Below, piece by piece: positions 54,203 to 63,764 of a DNA stretch of 64,000 nucleotides. The stretch spans positions 2,294,001 to 2,358,000 of the forward strand of contig NC_015276.1 in the NCBI RefSeq assembly GCF_000192865.1, read 5' to 3'. Below the pieces are notes generated by a model that made no database searches, was not told where the DNA came from, and saw only the letters and a program-made list of their open reading frames with translations. Made by a program: the position numbers and the translations under genes. The first letter of the stretch is position 1. Every line of letters starts with the position of its first letter. This DNA comes from Marinomonas mediterranea MMB-1 (GTDB lineage: Bacteria; Pseudomonadota; Gammaproteobacteria; Pseudomonadales; Marinomonadaceae).

Positions 54203-56659
54203 ATGTTAGCGTGGAAAATGCTAAAACGGGAGTTTAAGACGGGCGACGTCATGACTCTCATTATTGCGCTTGTCCTGTCCGTGGGCACCGTCACGGGGAT
54301 CGGTTTCTTTGTTGACCGTTTGCAGAAATCGTTTGAGCTTGGTGCAGCTAATTTGCTCGCTGCAGACAGAGTGATTAGTAGCGACGATCCCATTCCTTTT
54401 CAATGGCAACAAAAAGCCTCTAATGATGGTCTAAACACAGCAAACCGAGTTTCATTTTCATCTATGGTATTTTCGGATTCAGGGCTACAACTGGGTCAAA
54501 TCAGTTCGGTAAGTTCGGCGTATCCCTTACGTGATGCATATCTTGCAGACACTGAACTGTTTGGTACTGGCGTAAAAACCACCTCCGGCCCTAAATCAGG
54601 TGAAATTTGGCTGTCTTCTCGATTAGCGAGCCTTCTTAATGTTTCTATAGGGGATACGGTAGACGTTGGAGAGGCGTCGTTCGCTATTACACGATACTTA
54701 GTTAGAGATCCTGGGAGCACGGGGTCTGTTTTTTCGATCGCACCAAGAGCGGTAATAAACATTGATGACCTCGAAAAGACGGAAGTAATTATTCCTGGTT
54801 CCCGTGTTCGCTACCATTTGCTGTTATCTGGCGAGCAGGATGAACTGCAAGGGTTTGATGAATGGCTCAAGCCTAAACTAACGGATGGTATTAGGCTTAG
54901 AACGCCCAAGCAAAGAGGGGAACGTATCGGTGAAACCATTTCTCGTGCGGAATCATTTCTTCTTTTAGCGGGCACACTTGCTGTGGCGCTTTCAGGAGTT
55001 GCTATGGCGTTGGCCTCATCTCGTTATGTAAAACGGCATTTAATACAATTTGCGGTTATGAAGACCATGGGAGCGACGCCAAAACGACTGACCAAGATTA
55101 CTGTTTATCAGTTAGGTGTGTTGTTTTTTATCGGCGCGGCCATCGGTCTATTGCTCGGGTTTCTTATCCAGTTTGTCATTGGGTTGTTGCTCCAAGACCT
55201 TATGTCAATCGAATTACCCGCCCCCGATTTTGGCAAGCTATGGCTCGGCGTCGCGACGGGTTTTGTTTCCTTGATTGCTTTTTGTGTTCCATTAATGGCC
55301 AGACTTATTCAAGTTAGTCCTTTGTCTGTACTAAATCCTTCTGCCCCTTTTCAAGCGAATGCTTTGGCAATTTATGTTGCGGGGTTAGTGGGGATGTACG
55401 CATTGATGTTCATCTATACAGGAGGGATTGCGTTACCCACCATCATGTTTTTAAGCATTGTGGTGATCGCCCTTGTAATTGGTGGCTTAGGTTATTGCTT
55501 ATTCCGTTTTGGTCGAGCTCAGACTAAGGGAGCTACGACTGGCTGGCAAATTGGATTAGCATCACTCTATAGGCGATTGCTAAGCAACCTTTTTCAGCTG
55601 TTAGTGTTTACCGTCATACTTATGCTCGGGCTAATTTTGTATGGTATTCAGGCCAATCTAATAAGCGATTGGCAAAAACAACTGCCAGAGAATACGCCAA
55701 ACCACTATCTGTTTAATGTACTGAGTGATCAAGTGGATGGTATCACCAAGCTAGCGACCGACAATGACATTCCGATCTCTGATTGGTATCCAATGGTTCG
55801 CGGTCGTGTAATTGAAATAAAAGGAGAAGCCGTAAGTGATCTGTATCCTCGCAGAGCGGATGAACCAGATTTGGTGGATAGAGAGATCAATTTAACATGG
55901 GCCAACAGTTCAGGCGCAGGCAGTCGTGTTATATCTGGTCGATTTGACGCTGGTGGAATTTCGATCGAATCAGAGGTTGCCAAAGAGGTCAATGTCGGAC
56001 TTGGCGATGAGCTGACGTTGGACATCGGTGGTATAAAGCTTACTTACCCAGTTACCTCGATTAGAGAGGTGGATTGGGGGAGTATGCAACCGAACTTTTA
56101 TATTATATTGCCAAAGGCGGCGTTATCACAGTTCCCTGCGAATTTCGTAAGCAGCGTATTTTTAACTCAGTCAGACGCACCAGAGTTTTATAAAGGCATG
56201 GCGGACTACCCGACGGTCTCAATGTTAAACGTTGGTGACTTGTTAAAGCAGATTCAAACCATCGTTAATCAACTTTCCAATGCATTACAGTTGGTGTTGT
56301 TTTTTATTTTGAGTGCTGGTGGTCTCGTATTGGTTGCAAGTATAAGAGTGACGTTGGATGAACGTCTCGAAGAAGGCGCTATCTTGCGTACTCTTGGTGC
56401 AAATAAAAAACTGGTACGTCAGGCGCTATTGGTTGAATTTGGCGCACTTGGCTTCTTTGCAGGCTGCATCGCTTCTCTCGCCGCCGAGCTGAGTTTGATG
56501 GCTCTTCAGATTGTTCTTTTCAAACAGGATGTTACCTTGCACCCACTAATTTGGATACTCGGCCCGATCGTTGGCACTATAATTGTTACTATTATAGGTG
56601 TATTTGCGTCGCGAGCTGTGTTAAAAGTGCCGCCGATAAAATTACTGCGAGCTTTTTAA
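54203..56659 (+). CDS. ybbP: ABC transporter permease, FtsX-like (YbbP)
   Basis: The 818-aa protein has two FtsX-like repeats with about ten membrane segments and two large periplasmic domains. The first FtsX unit is at ~260-380 (LAGTLAVALSGVAMALASSR, MKTMGATPKR) and the second at ~690-815 (LRTLGANKKLVRQALL). It pairs with ybbA and is oriented away from tesA, as in E. coli. Confidence 0.92.
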   Translation: MLAWKMLKREFKTGDVMTLIIALVLSVGTVTGIGFFVDRLQKSFELGAANLLAADRVISSDDPIPFQWQQKASNDGLNTANRVSFSSMVFSDSGLQLGQISSVSSAYPLRDAYLADTELFGTGVKTTSGPKSGEIWLSSRLASLLNVSIGDTVDVGEASFAITRYLVRDPGSTGSVFSIAPRAVINIDDLEKTEVIIPGSRVRYHLLLSGEQDELQGFDEWLKPKLTDGIRLRTPKQRGERIGETISRAESFLLLAGTLAVALSGVAMALASSRYVKRHLIQFAVMKTMGATPKRLTKITVYQLGVLFFIGAAIGLLLGFLIQFVIGLLLQDLMSIELPAPDFGKLWLGVATGFVSLIAFCVPLMARLIQVSPLSVLNPSAPFQANALAIYVAGLVGMYALMFIYTGGIALPTIMFLSIVVIALVIGGLGYCLFRFGRAQTKGATTGWQIGLASLYRRLLSNLFQLLVFTVILMLGLILYGIQANLISDWQKQLPENTPNHYLFNVLSDQVDGITKLATDNDIPISDWYPMVRGRVIEIKGEAVSDLYPRRADEPDLVDREINLTWANSSGAGSRVISGRFDAGGISIESEVAKEVNVGLGDELTLDIGGIKLTYPVTSIREVDWGSMQPNFYIILPKAALSQFPANFVSSVFLTQSDAPEFYKGMADYPTVSMLNVGDLLKQIQTIVNQLSNALQLVLFFILSAGGLVLVASIRVTLDERLEEGAILRTLGANKKLVRQALLVEFGALGFFAGCIASLAAELSLMALQIVLFKQDVTLHPLIWILGPIVGTIIVTIIGVFASRAVLKVPPIKLLRAF

Positions 56660-56663
56660 TACA

Positions 56664-59069
56664 GTGAAGGACATGTTCGAAGAACACAACGGTTACATAA
56701 TGAGCCGCCATTCGAAAGACGTAAATGGCGCTTTAGAGATAACGTATTACGTTAAAATTGAATCAGAAACCGTTCGGGTGATTCCTGAACGGCAATTCAG
56801 TACCTTTTTTACCAATGCTCCGTTAGATTACTTTCCAACAGAGATTCAAAACGTTGATGTAAAAGAGTCTGGGTTGAGAGACTTCAATAACGACCCCACA
56901 CTAATGGTTCGTTGTGGCAGTGTCGTACTTCAGCAGCAGATGATTGCCTTTATTCAAAAAGGCGAATATCTCGTATACGAAGAAGACGTTAAACCTCAAG
57001 ATCGTTACCTGATGGAGCGAAATATACGGGGTGCTGTACGCTTTATAGGCAAGCGAGACGGTAATACGTTTACGGACGCTAAAATCATTCCTGGCGACTT
57101 CACGCCAGACTGGAAAGTTTGGTCACTTGATATTGAAACCTCAGTGAGTCGAAACGAGCTACTTTCAGTCGGGATAGTGTCACAAACTAATCAAATCGCT
57201 TTTGTTGTGAGCGACAAACCTCAAGACGTGCCTAATACGTATTTCTTCCCTGATGAACAACATTTGCTACTCGCATTAATAAAGTTTTTTAAACGTCACA
57301 ACCCAGACATTATTATTGGCTGGAATGTCATCGGATTTGATCTGCTCTTTCTCGATAAGCGCTGTAAATTTCTTGGCATCAAACCTGCGTTTGGTGCATT
57401 GGGAGAAGCGTGGAGCATTCGGACGGTAGAAGGTAAAGGCAAATATTTCGCCACGATTCCAGGACGTGTAGTGCTAGACGGCATTACGTTACTTAAAGTA
57501 GGGGGATACCAATTCGACTCCTACAGTTTAAATTCAGTGTCCAAATCTCTATTGGACGATGGGAAACTCATTCACGGCGGTGATCGATGGCAAGAGATTG
57601 AGCGCTTGCATGCTGAAGAGATGGAGCAGTTTGTTGCCTATAACCTACAGGACTGCGAATTGGTTAAGCGAATATTCGACAAGCTCAATTTGATCGAGCT
57701 CCAAAAAACGCGTATAGACTTAACAGGGATTCCCTTAGAGCAAACAGGAGGCTCTGTAGCGTCATTTGAGAACCTGTATCTACCAAGATTGCATAAAGCT
57801 GGCTGGGTCGCTCCTGCGTGGCGAGATGAGCCGTTTGTTCCAAGTCCCGGTGGTTTTGTCATGTCCTCAGTCCCGGGTTTATACAAGAACGTCTTAGTTT
57901 TTGACTTTAAGAGTTTGTACCCAAGTATCATCCGTACCTTCTATGTCGATCCCTTGGCGCGCGCAGTTGCAAGTCATCTAGCAAGCGTCACGACTCCCAA
58001 CGACACTCCTACTGACATTAGTACTAAATTAAATCTAGATAATGGTCAGCATGATCAAGATGACGAACAGCCTGTTCCTGGCTACTTGGGAGCGAACTTC
58101 GACCGATCCGTCGCGATTTTACCCGCGTTGGTTTCAGAGCTTGCCCAAGCGAGGGAAGAGGCTAAGCGCAACGGAAACGAGATATTGAGTTACGCAATTA
58201 AGATCATAATGAACTCGTTTTATGGTGTATTGGGCTCAAACGTATGTCGTTTCTATCACGCTGAACTGGCCAGCTCCATCACCATGCGCGGACATGAGTT
58301 GCTCGATAGAAGTAAAAAGTGGATGGAAGAGCAGGGCGCGAAAGTCATTTACGGCGATACAGATTCTTTGTTTGTGACCTTGTCTTGCCCTGATGAAGAA
58401 GTAAAAGACCGTGGCAGTGAGCTATGCGCCTTAATTAATGAAGGTTTAAAAAAATGGTGTAAGGAGTTCGCTGGATTAGACTCCTATTTAGAGCTGGAGT
58501 TCGAAACACTGTATACACGCTTTTATATGCCAACGATTCGAGGGCAAGAAGAGGGAAGTAAAAAGCGTTATGCGGGAATTACCGATGGAAAAATGATTTT
58601 TAAAGGTCTAGAAGCCGTTCGAAGCGATTGGACGCCATTGGCAAAGCGCTTTCAAAAAGAGCTTTTTGACCTGGTGTTCAAAGACGAAGATCCAAAAGCG
58701 TATATTCAATCGTTCGTCAATGACTTAAAAGCGGGAAAACTAGACGAAGAAATAGTTTATACCAAGCAGCTAAGTCGACCTATCTCTCATTATTCAAAAA
58801 CGATTCCTCCGCATGTAAGAGCTGCGATTATAATTGACTCAAAAAGAGCGGAGCTAAATCAACCTTTAGAATACAGCCATGGAAGAAAGCGAGTTAGTTT
58901 TTATTATCAACATTCTGGAGTGACACCTTTCGAAAATGGTGACCTTATTACGAATGCTGACTATGATCATTACATCGAAAAACAGATTACACCGATCGCT
59001 GACGGTATTTTGCCGTTTTTTGGTTTATCTTTGGCAAAAATATTGACGAAACAAATAGAACTCCTTTAG
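56664..59069 (+). CDS. polB: DNA polymerase II (family B)
   Basis: The 801-aa repair polymerase has N-terminal, 3'-5' exonuclease and polymerase domains. Exonuclease motif I is WSLDIETS, motif II is IIGWNVIGFDLLFL. Polymerase motif A is FDFKSLYPSII, B is IKIIMNSFYGVLGS, and C is IYGDTDSLFV. All catalytic acids are present. PolB is SOS-induced in E. coli. GTG 56664 is the listed start; ATG 56673 is a close alternative, and both begin before the family N-terminus GYIMSRH. Confidence 0.95.
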   Translation: MKDMFEEHNGYIMSRHSKDVNGALEITYYVKIESETVRVIPERQFSTFFTNAPLDYFPTEIQNVDVKESGLRDFNNDPTLMVRCGSVVLQQQMIAFIQKGEYLVYEEDVKPQDRYLMERNIRGAVRFIGKRDGNTFTDAKIIPGDFTPDWKVWSLDIETSVSRNELLSVGIVSQTNQIAFVVSDKPQDVPNTYFFPDEQHLLLALIKFFKRHNPDIIIGWNVIGFDLLFLDKRCKFLGIKPAFGALGEAWSIRTVEGKGKYFATIPGRVVLDGITLLKVGGYQFDSYSLNSVSKSLLDDGKLIHGGDRWQEIERLHAEEMEQFVAYNLQDCELVKRIFDKLNLIELQKTRIDLTGIPLEQTGGSVASFENLYLPRLHKAGWVAPAWRDEPFVPSPGGFVMSSVPGLYKNVLVFDFKSLYPSIIRTFYVDPLARAVASHLASVTTPNDTPTDISTKLNLDNGQHDQDDEQPVPGYLGANFDRSVAILPALVSELAQAREEAKRNGNEILSYAIKIIMNSFYGVLGSNVCRFYHAELASSITMRGHELLDRSKKWMEEQGAKVIYGDTDSLFVTLSCPDEEVKDRGSELCALINEGLKKWCKEFAGLDSYLELEFETLYTRFYMPTIRGQEEGSKKRYAGITDGKMIFKGLEAVRSDWTPLAKRFQKELFDLVFKDEDPKAYIQSFVNDLKAGKLDEEIVYTKQLSRPISHYSKTIPPHVRAAIIIDSKRAELNQPLEYSHGRKRVSFYYQHSGVTPFENGDLITNADYDHYIEKQITPIADGILPFFGLSLAKILTKQIELL

Positions 59070-59152
59070 TTTAAGGAAGGTATGAATTGGCCTAATGAGC
59101 TTGAGTCTTATTGGAGAAGCAGCCTATTAAGGCGAAAGCAGGTAGGAATGCG

Positions 59153-59241
59153 AATATGCTCAATATTGGAGAGTGGGATTTACCTCGAATAAAGAAGGGT
59201 TGTCCACTCGCTGAAGCCAGAGGACTTGTTCATACCTTCCT
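59153..59241. repeat. Dispersed intergenic repeat, copy 1 (~89 bp)
   Basis: AATATGCTCAATATTGGA through CATACCTTCC is repeated at 62713-62801 with scattered changes. A degenerate inverted piece (17 of 20 bases) lies at 63737-63756. Confidence 0.88.
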
Positions 59242-59304
59242 TAAAGTGGTTGTAATTCAAACGCCTTAAACAAATAAAGAAGTGATTGTTGTGCGTGACT
59301 TTCC

Positions 59305-59352
59305 TTTTAGCCTCTATCTAATAGTGAACATTTTTTTAGATAGAGGCTAAAA
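59305..59352. repeat. Perfect 17-bp inverted repeat upstream of the EAL gene
   Basis: TTTTAGCCTCTATCTAA at 59305-59321 and its exact reverse complement at 59336-59352 enclose a 14-base loop. It lies 22 bases before the EAL-gene start, too close for a simple terminator of polB without also affecting that gene. Confidence 0.92.
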
Positions 59353-59374
59353 GAAATCTGTCTTAGGATAAAAT

Positions 59375-61954
59375 ATGCTTAAAGCAAAGACTTTTGTGTA
59401 TTATTTAGCAACTCTGTTATTTGTTGCTATGTTTTGGAGTTATAACTCCTCTGTTCACTTTTCATCTATGGAGGATGCGTCAGATGAATGGGGAGCCCCT
59501 CTTTATTTATACGACTCCGCGTCAGTTGAAGACATAAAAAGGCCGCGCTCAGACAACTGGAAGACGTTAAACGATAATACAGCCAGATTTGGCTATAGAG
59601 ATGGCAGTGTTTGGTTGAAATTTGAATTGCCACCAATTAAAGGTGATGACCAATTTTTATTACTGGATTACCCGTTGCTGGATCATGTGACCGTGCTTAG
59701 GTCATTTTCAGATGGCACCTCTAAGCGTTGGGAAACAGGCGATAGCAAAGCGTTTTCATCACGTTATTTACCCTCCGAAAAATTTCTATTCCCGATTGGC
59801 TCAGCTAAATATCAATCTGAATTATTAATTGGCGTTTCTTCACAGGGGACGCTAAAAATACCTCTCTTTATTACTGATAGGCGAGGGGAAGTTCAACGCG
59901 CTATTTACGCCAATTTATTGATTGGCAGCTACGTCGGTTACATGCTCTTAATGTTGATCACCAGTCTTATTATTAGTGTGACGACGACTGAAAAAAGATT
60001 CGTTTTGTGTGCGATATACGTTGCCTTTATAGGGCTATTAAATTTGCAGTTATCTGGTTTTTTGTTTCAGTGGGTATGGCCGGATATGCCCAGAATAAAC
60101 GGAATCTTTACCTTAATTGTTATTTACCTTAGCGCATTTTTTCAGCTTGCTTTTGTAGAGTCATACTTAAGCTATTCCAAGGGCTTTTTTCGTAAATTAA
60201 GTAAAATATTTAAATGGCTCTGTGCGACAGCATTGTTTTTGGCATTGCTCCCGAATTCTTATTCGCTTTTAAGCCAACTGGGTGTCGTCCTTTTAATTAT
60301 TGCGTGTATTTTATCCGTGATTCTGACGTTTATAAACATGCGCAAGACCAAACACACTGAAGTATCGCTAAACTATTTTTTATGTGCTTGGGTGGTAATG
60401 CTAATCGGTATTGTCACCTCCACGTTAGGTGTGATTGGTATACTCCCGCCAACATCAGTTGTAAACAACGCGTCAGCCATGAGCTCGGTTCTTGCCGTAT
60501 TTTTCCTACTTTCAGCGCTATTTGATCGCTATAATCAAGAGCATAAAGAAAAGTTTGCTTTAACAATCAAAAGCTTGAAAGCGTCTGAAGAGCGCGCAAA
60601 AGCGGAGCGCCACCTGGTTTTTCAAGCGACTCACGACTCATTATCTGATCTTCCAAAAAAAGATGTACTTTTCAATAATTGGCCTAGAATTATTAACGAT
60701 ATCCCCAAGGATGCCTCTCTAACAGCGGTTATCGTTCACTTCGAGGGGTATTACGACCAAGTACTTGCTTTTGGTCACCAAGTCGCGGATGAGATGATCA
60801 AGCAGCTTCATTTCAGAGCAATGAAGTACGCTCAAAACAAGCGTAATTTTCTTGTTCTGGATTTGGATTGGACCCTAAAAAAAGTGGTGGTATTGGATTC
60901 CCACGACTTATGTCTAATATCTATGGAACTGGATCCTGTGATAGAAAGTCGAATGATAAAAGAAATGCATCAGACGCTTTCAGACACGATGATTGTTAAT
61001 GGGCTATCTTTAGAAGTAGATTTAACCATTGGTGTGTGTCGTTATCGCACAGGCGATGTAGTGCAAAATTTAATTAGACGATCTCAAGTTGCATCAAAGG
61101 AAGCTTCAGAGAGACGAATCGATTCGCTACGTTATAGCGACAAAATGGGGCTCGATCCAGAATACAGCGGGCGCCTGTTAATGAAGTTTAAAAAGGCGCT
61201 TGAAAACGATTTGTTACAGGTGTGGTTTCAGCCGCAAATTAACACCGATAACGGGTCGCTGCGTGGGGCTGAAGCACTATTGCGTTGGCATGACATCGAA
61301 TACGGTTGGATTTCTCCAGAGTTAATTATTCCATTTGTTGAACAGAGTAGTTTAATTGGACCTTTAACTGACTACGTGACCCGAAAATCATGCGAGTTTG
61401 TTGAGGAGTATGAGCGACAACTGAATAGCCAAATACAAATTGCAATCAATTTGTCAGCGAGAAACTTGGAAGATGAGAAACTTGCTCATAGAATCGGAGC
61501 AATACTCGTTGAATATAATGTGCCAGAAAATCATGTAACGCTAGAAGTAACAGAGACCGCCTTTTTAGGAGACTCACCACAGAGTAAAACAACGTTTGCT
61601 CAGCTAGACGCGTTGGGTGTTAATATTGCTCTAGATGATTTTGGTACAGGTTATTCTTCTCTTTCTTATCTTCATGAACTATCTTTTTCAGAGATAAAAA
61701 TCGATAAGTCATTCCTCGCCGACTTGGAGCATAATCAGCGAAGCCTTAGTTTAGTTAAAGTAGCTATTAACCTAGGGAAGGAGCTTAACATGCATGTCGT
61801 TGCCGAAGGGGTGGAAACTAAATTAATTGAAGCCAAGCTTAAGTCAATTGGATGCTCTATTTGTCAAGGATTTTATTATGGAAAACCAATGTCAAAGGAG
61901 CTTTTTCTAGAATGGGCTTTCGCCTTCAATAATAACGGATCTATTATTGAGTGA
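59375..61954 (+). CDS. 7TM-DISM sensor with degenerate GGDEF and EAL domain
   Basis: The 859-aa membrane protein has one N-terminal membrane segment, a periplasmic DISMED2-like sensor (~35-170; GSVWLKFEL, LLLDYPLLDHVTVL), seven membrane helices (~180-390), a GGDEF-like domain (~405-575) without GGDEF motif, and an EAL domain (~590-855). The EAL motif is intact: RGAEALLRWHDIEYGW, INLSARNL, LEVTETAFL, LDDFGTGYSSLSYL and VVAEGVET. It should hydrolyse c-di-GMP in response to an outside signal. A long hairpin precedes it, and a TetR gene follows by three bases. Confidence 0.92.
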   Translation: MLKAKTFVYYLATLLFVAMFWSYNSSVHFSSMEDASDEWGAPLYLYDSASVEDIKRPRSDNWKTLNDNTARFGYRDGSVWLKFELPPIKGDDQFLLLDYPLLDHVTVLRSFSDGTSKRWETGDSKAFSSRYLPSEKFLFPIGSAKYQSELLIGVSSQGTLKIPLFITDRRGEVQRAIYANLLIGSYVGYMLLMLITSLIISVTTTEKRFVLCAIYVAFIGLLNLQLSGFLFQWVWPDMPRINGIFTLIVIYLSAFFQLAFVESYLSYSKGFFRKLSKIFKWLCATALFLALLPNSYSLLSQLGVVLLIIACILSVILTFINMRKTKHTEVSLNYFLCAWVVMLIGIVTSTLGVIGILPPTSVVNNASAMSSVLAVFFLLSALFDRYNQEHKEKFALTIKSLKASEERAKAERHLVFQATHDSLSDLPKKDVLFNNWPRIINDIPKDASLTAVIVHFEGYYDQVLAFGHQVADEMIKQLHFRAMKYAQNKRNFLVLDLDWTLKKVVVLDSHDLCLISMELDPVIESRMIKEMHQTLSDTMIVNGLSLEVDLTIGVCRYRTGDVVQNLIRRSQVASKEASERRIDSLRYSDKMGLDPEYSGRLLMKFKKALENDLLQVWFQPQINTDNGSLRGAEALLRWHDIEYGWISPELIIPFVEQSSLIGPLTDYVTRKSCEFVEEYERQLNSQIQIAINLSARNLEDEKLAHRIGAILVEYNVPENHVTLEVTETAFLGDSPQSKTTFAQLDALGVNIALDDFGTGYSSLSYLHELSFSEIKIDKSFLADLEHNQRSLSLVKVAINLGKELNMHVVAEGVETKLIEAKLKSIGCSICQGFYYGKPMSKELFLEWAFAFNNNGSIIE

Positions 61955-61957
61955 AAT

Positions 61958-62626
61958 ATGAAGTCACCGAATAAACGAACACTAACGCACAACCGTCTAA
62001 GAACAGCTGTACAAAAAATGGTATTAGGAAGTAAATGGCAGGAGATAACTGTACAAGATATCGCCAAATACGCCGATGTTTCGATTGGTACTTTTTACAA
62101 TTATTATGATAGTAAGGACGAGGCGCTAAAAGACGTTAGGCAATGCCTTTCTGATTTATTATTTAAAGATGTTTCGATTTTGGTAAACACCCAGTCTAAT
62201 GCGATTGAAAAACTCGCTATTCTCTTTAAATATTTTGCAACACTGGTAGAAAGTAAACCATCTTGGGCGGATTATCTATTTAGAGGGGCTGCGTTCGAAG
62301 AGAGATTAGAAGGTGGTTTACAGAGCTTAATTATTCCTATGCTGTTGGAAGGGAGTAAAGAAGGTCTTTTTAGGGTTGATAATGTTAAACTGGCTGCGGC
62401 ATTTTTAGAGCAGGGCGCTTTTCCTATACTCAAAAAAGCGTACGAAGAAAGCTCAGCACTAAGTGATAAAGACATGTCAGTTATTGCTAAACTTATTTTG
62501 TCTACGGTTGGAGTAAGTGAAAGCCGATTAGACAGCGCGAGCACTCAGGTTTGTCCAGTAACGCCTTTGGCACCATTGCCTATATCCATACTCAGCTATG
62601 AACATCAAGCGGCAGGCTATGTGTAG
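61958..62626 (+). CDS. TetR-family transcriptional regulator
   Basis: The 222-aa regulator has an N-terminal TetR HTH (ITVQDIAKYADVSIGTFYNYY) followed by a helical ligand domain. It starts three bases after the EAL-protein stop and is probably co-transcribed with it, so it may link c-di-GMP signalling to an unknown ligand. No operator could be assigned. Confidence 0.88.
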   Translation: MKSPNKRTLTHNRLRTAVQKMVLGSKWQEITVQDIAKYADVSIGTFYNYYDSKDEALKDVRQCLSDLLFKDVSILVNTQSNAIEKLAILFKYFATLVESKPSWADYLFRGAAFEERLEGGLQSLIIPMLLEGSKEGLFRVDNVKLAAAFLEQGAFPILKKAYEESSALSDKDMSVIAKLILSTVGVSESRLDSASTQVCPVTPLAPLPISILSYEHQAAGYV

Positions 62627-62712
62627 AAAGGGAGTCCGTTGAGGATCTTCTCTCTGAAAGACCCAAAGGGCGTGGGCTAAGCTTTCTTTAATTCTTTGTT
62701 AACTTTCTTGCC

Positions 62713-62801
62713 AATATGCTCAATATTGGACAGTGAAACTTGTCTCGAATAAAGAAGAGTTATCCACACGCTGAAGCCAGTGGACTTGTTCATACCTTCC
62801 C
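62713..62801. repeat. Dispersed intergenic repeat, copy 2
   Basis: Matches 59153-59241. Contains TTATCCACA (62760-62768), which looks like a DnaA box but is changed to TTGTCCACT in copy 1. Confidence 0.88.
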
Positions 62802-62897
62802 TAGAATTGTGGCTTGCTAACCGTTGAATAACATGTCCTTCTGGATCATCAGAAGGACATGTTTGGGCGTTAACGAATGCTTGCTTGGAACCAGGTG

Positions 62898-63665
62898 CTA
62901 ATCAATGCAAAATAACGCTTTGGTATTAATTCTAGCTTGGTGAACGACTGTCTCCACATTCACAGAGCGAATTCGTGCGAGCTCTTGTGCAATATAGGGT
63001 AGGTATTTGGGGTGGTTCTTTTTGGGGCGAGGTCGTATATTTCTAGGCACCAAATAAGGAGCGTCTGTTTCGATCAACAGCCTATCGTCAGGAATATACC
63101 TGACCGCTTCTTTAAGTTCGTCGCCGCGTCGCTCATCCAGCAGCCAGCCTGTCACCCCAATATACAGTCCAAGTTCTAGATAGACTTTCAACTCATCGAC
63201 ACCACCCGTAAAGCAATGCAATACCCCTTTTGTGCCTTCCGATTTTAATTCTTTAAGCATGCCCACTAAATCATCATGAGCATCTCGCTCATGTAAATAG
63301 AGCGGCTTATTGTGTTTGTTTGCTAAGTTTATCTGTGCCTCGAAAGCAAGGCGCTGCTGATGTGGGGTTGAGTAGTTACGATTATAATCAAGCCCTGTCT
63401 CCCCTATAGCAACGGAGTGGGGAATATACTGCTCGAGTGCTATTTCTGAGTTCTCAGACCAAGTTTTGGCTTGGTGGGGGTGGCAGCCAGCCGTGAACCA
63501 GAAATTAGAGTGATTTTTGCAAAGATCAGAAATGATCGCTGTCTCTTCGAGATCGGAGGCAATGCAAATGACACCTTCAACGTCGTTTTGTTTTAACTCA
63601 TCTTGAAACAACGTTAAATCGTCTAGGTATAGGGAGTGATTAATGTTTACGCCGATGTCTATCAT
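62898..63665 (-). CDS. TatD-family metal-dependent hydrolase
   Basis: The 255-aa TIM-barrel nuclease/hydrolase has FTAGCHPHQAKTW, VAIGETGLDYNR, LYLHERDAHDDL, LHCFTGGVDEL and LLIETDAPYLVPR, all TatD metal-site blocks. The usual N-terminal metal pair (x-D-x-H) is changed: it begins MIDIGVNINHSLY. TatD enzymes act on DNA ends or D-amino-acid derivatives. It is a single gene on the minus strand. Confidence 0.92.
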   Translation of the reverse strand: MIDIGVNINHSLYLDDLTLFQDELKQNDVEGVICIASDLEETAIISDLCKNHSNFWFTAGCHPHQAKTWSENSEIALEQYIPHSVAIGETGLDYNRNYSTPHQQRLAFEAQINLANKHNKPLYLHERDAHDDLVGMLKELKSEGTKGVLHCFTGGVDELKVYLELGLYIGVTGWLLDERRGDELKEAVRYIPDDRLLIETDAPYLVPRNIRPRPKKNHPKYLPYIAQELARIRSVNVETVVHQARINTKALFCID

Positions 63666-63764
63666 AGTGAATAAGGTTTACTGTATGTGTGTAGTGGTTA
63701 GAAGTGCGTGCATGAAAAAAACCAAAGCATTGTTAAGGACGGTACGAATAAGTCCACACCTTCT

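Larger units (their letters stand above)
59070..59374. other. Intergenic region between polB and the EAL gene
   Basis: No gene is seen. It holds the short dispersed repeat (59153-59241) and a perfect long hairpin (59305-59352), described separately. Confidence 0.7.

Noticed and set aside
62760..62768. DnaA box TTATCCACA as part of an origin
   Set aside because: It is a single site inside a dispersed repeat; the other copy has lost it, and no dnaA/dnaN or AT-rich unwinding region is near.
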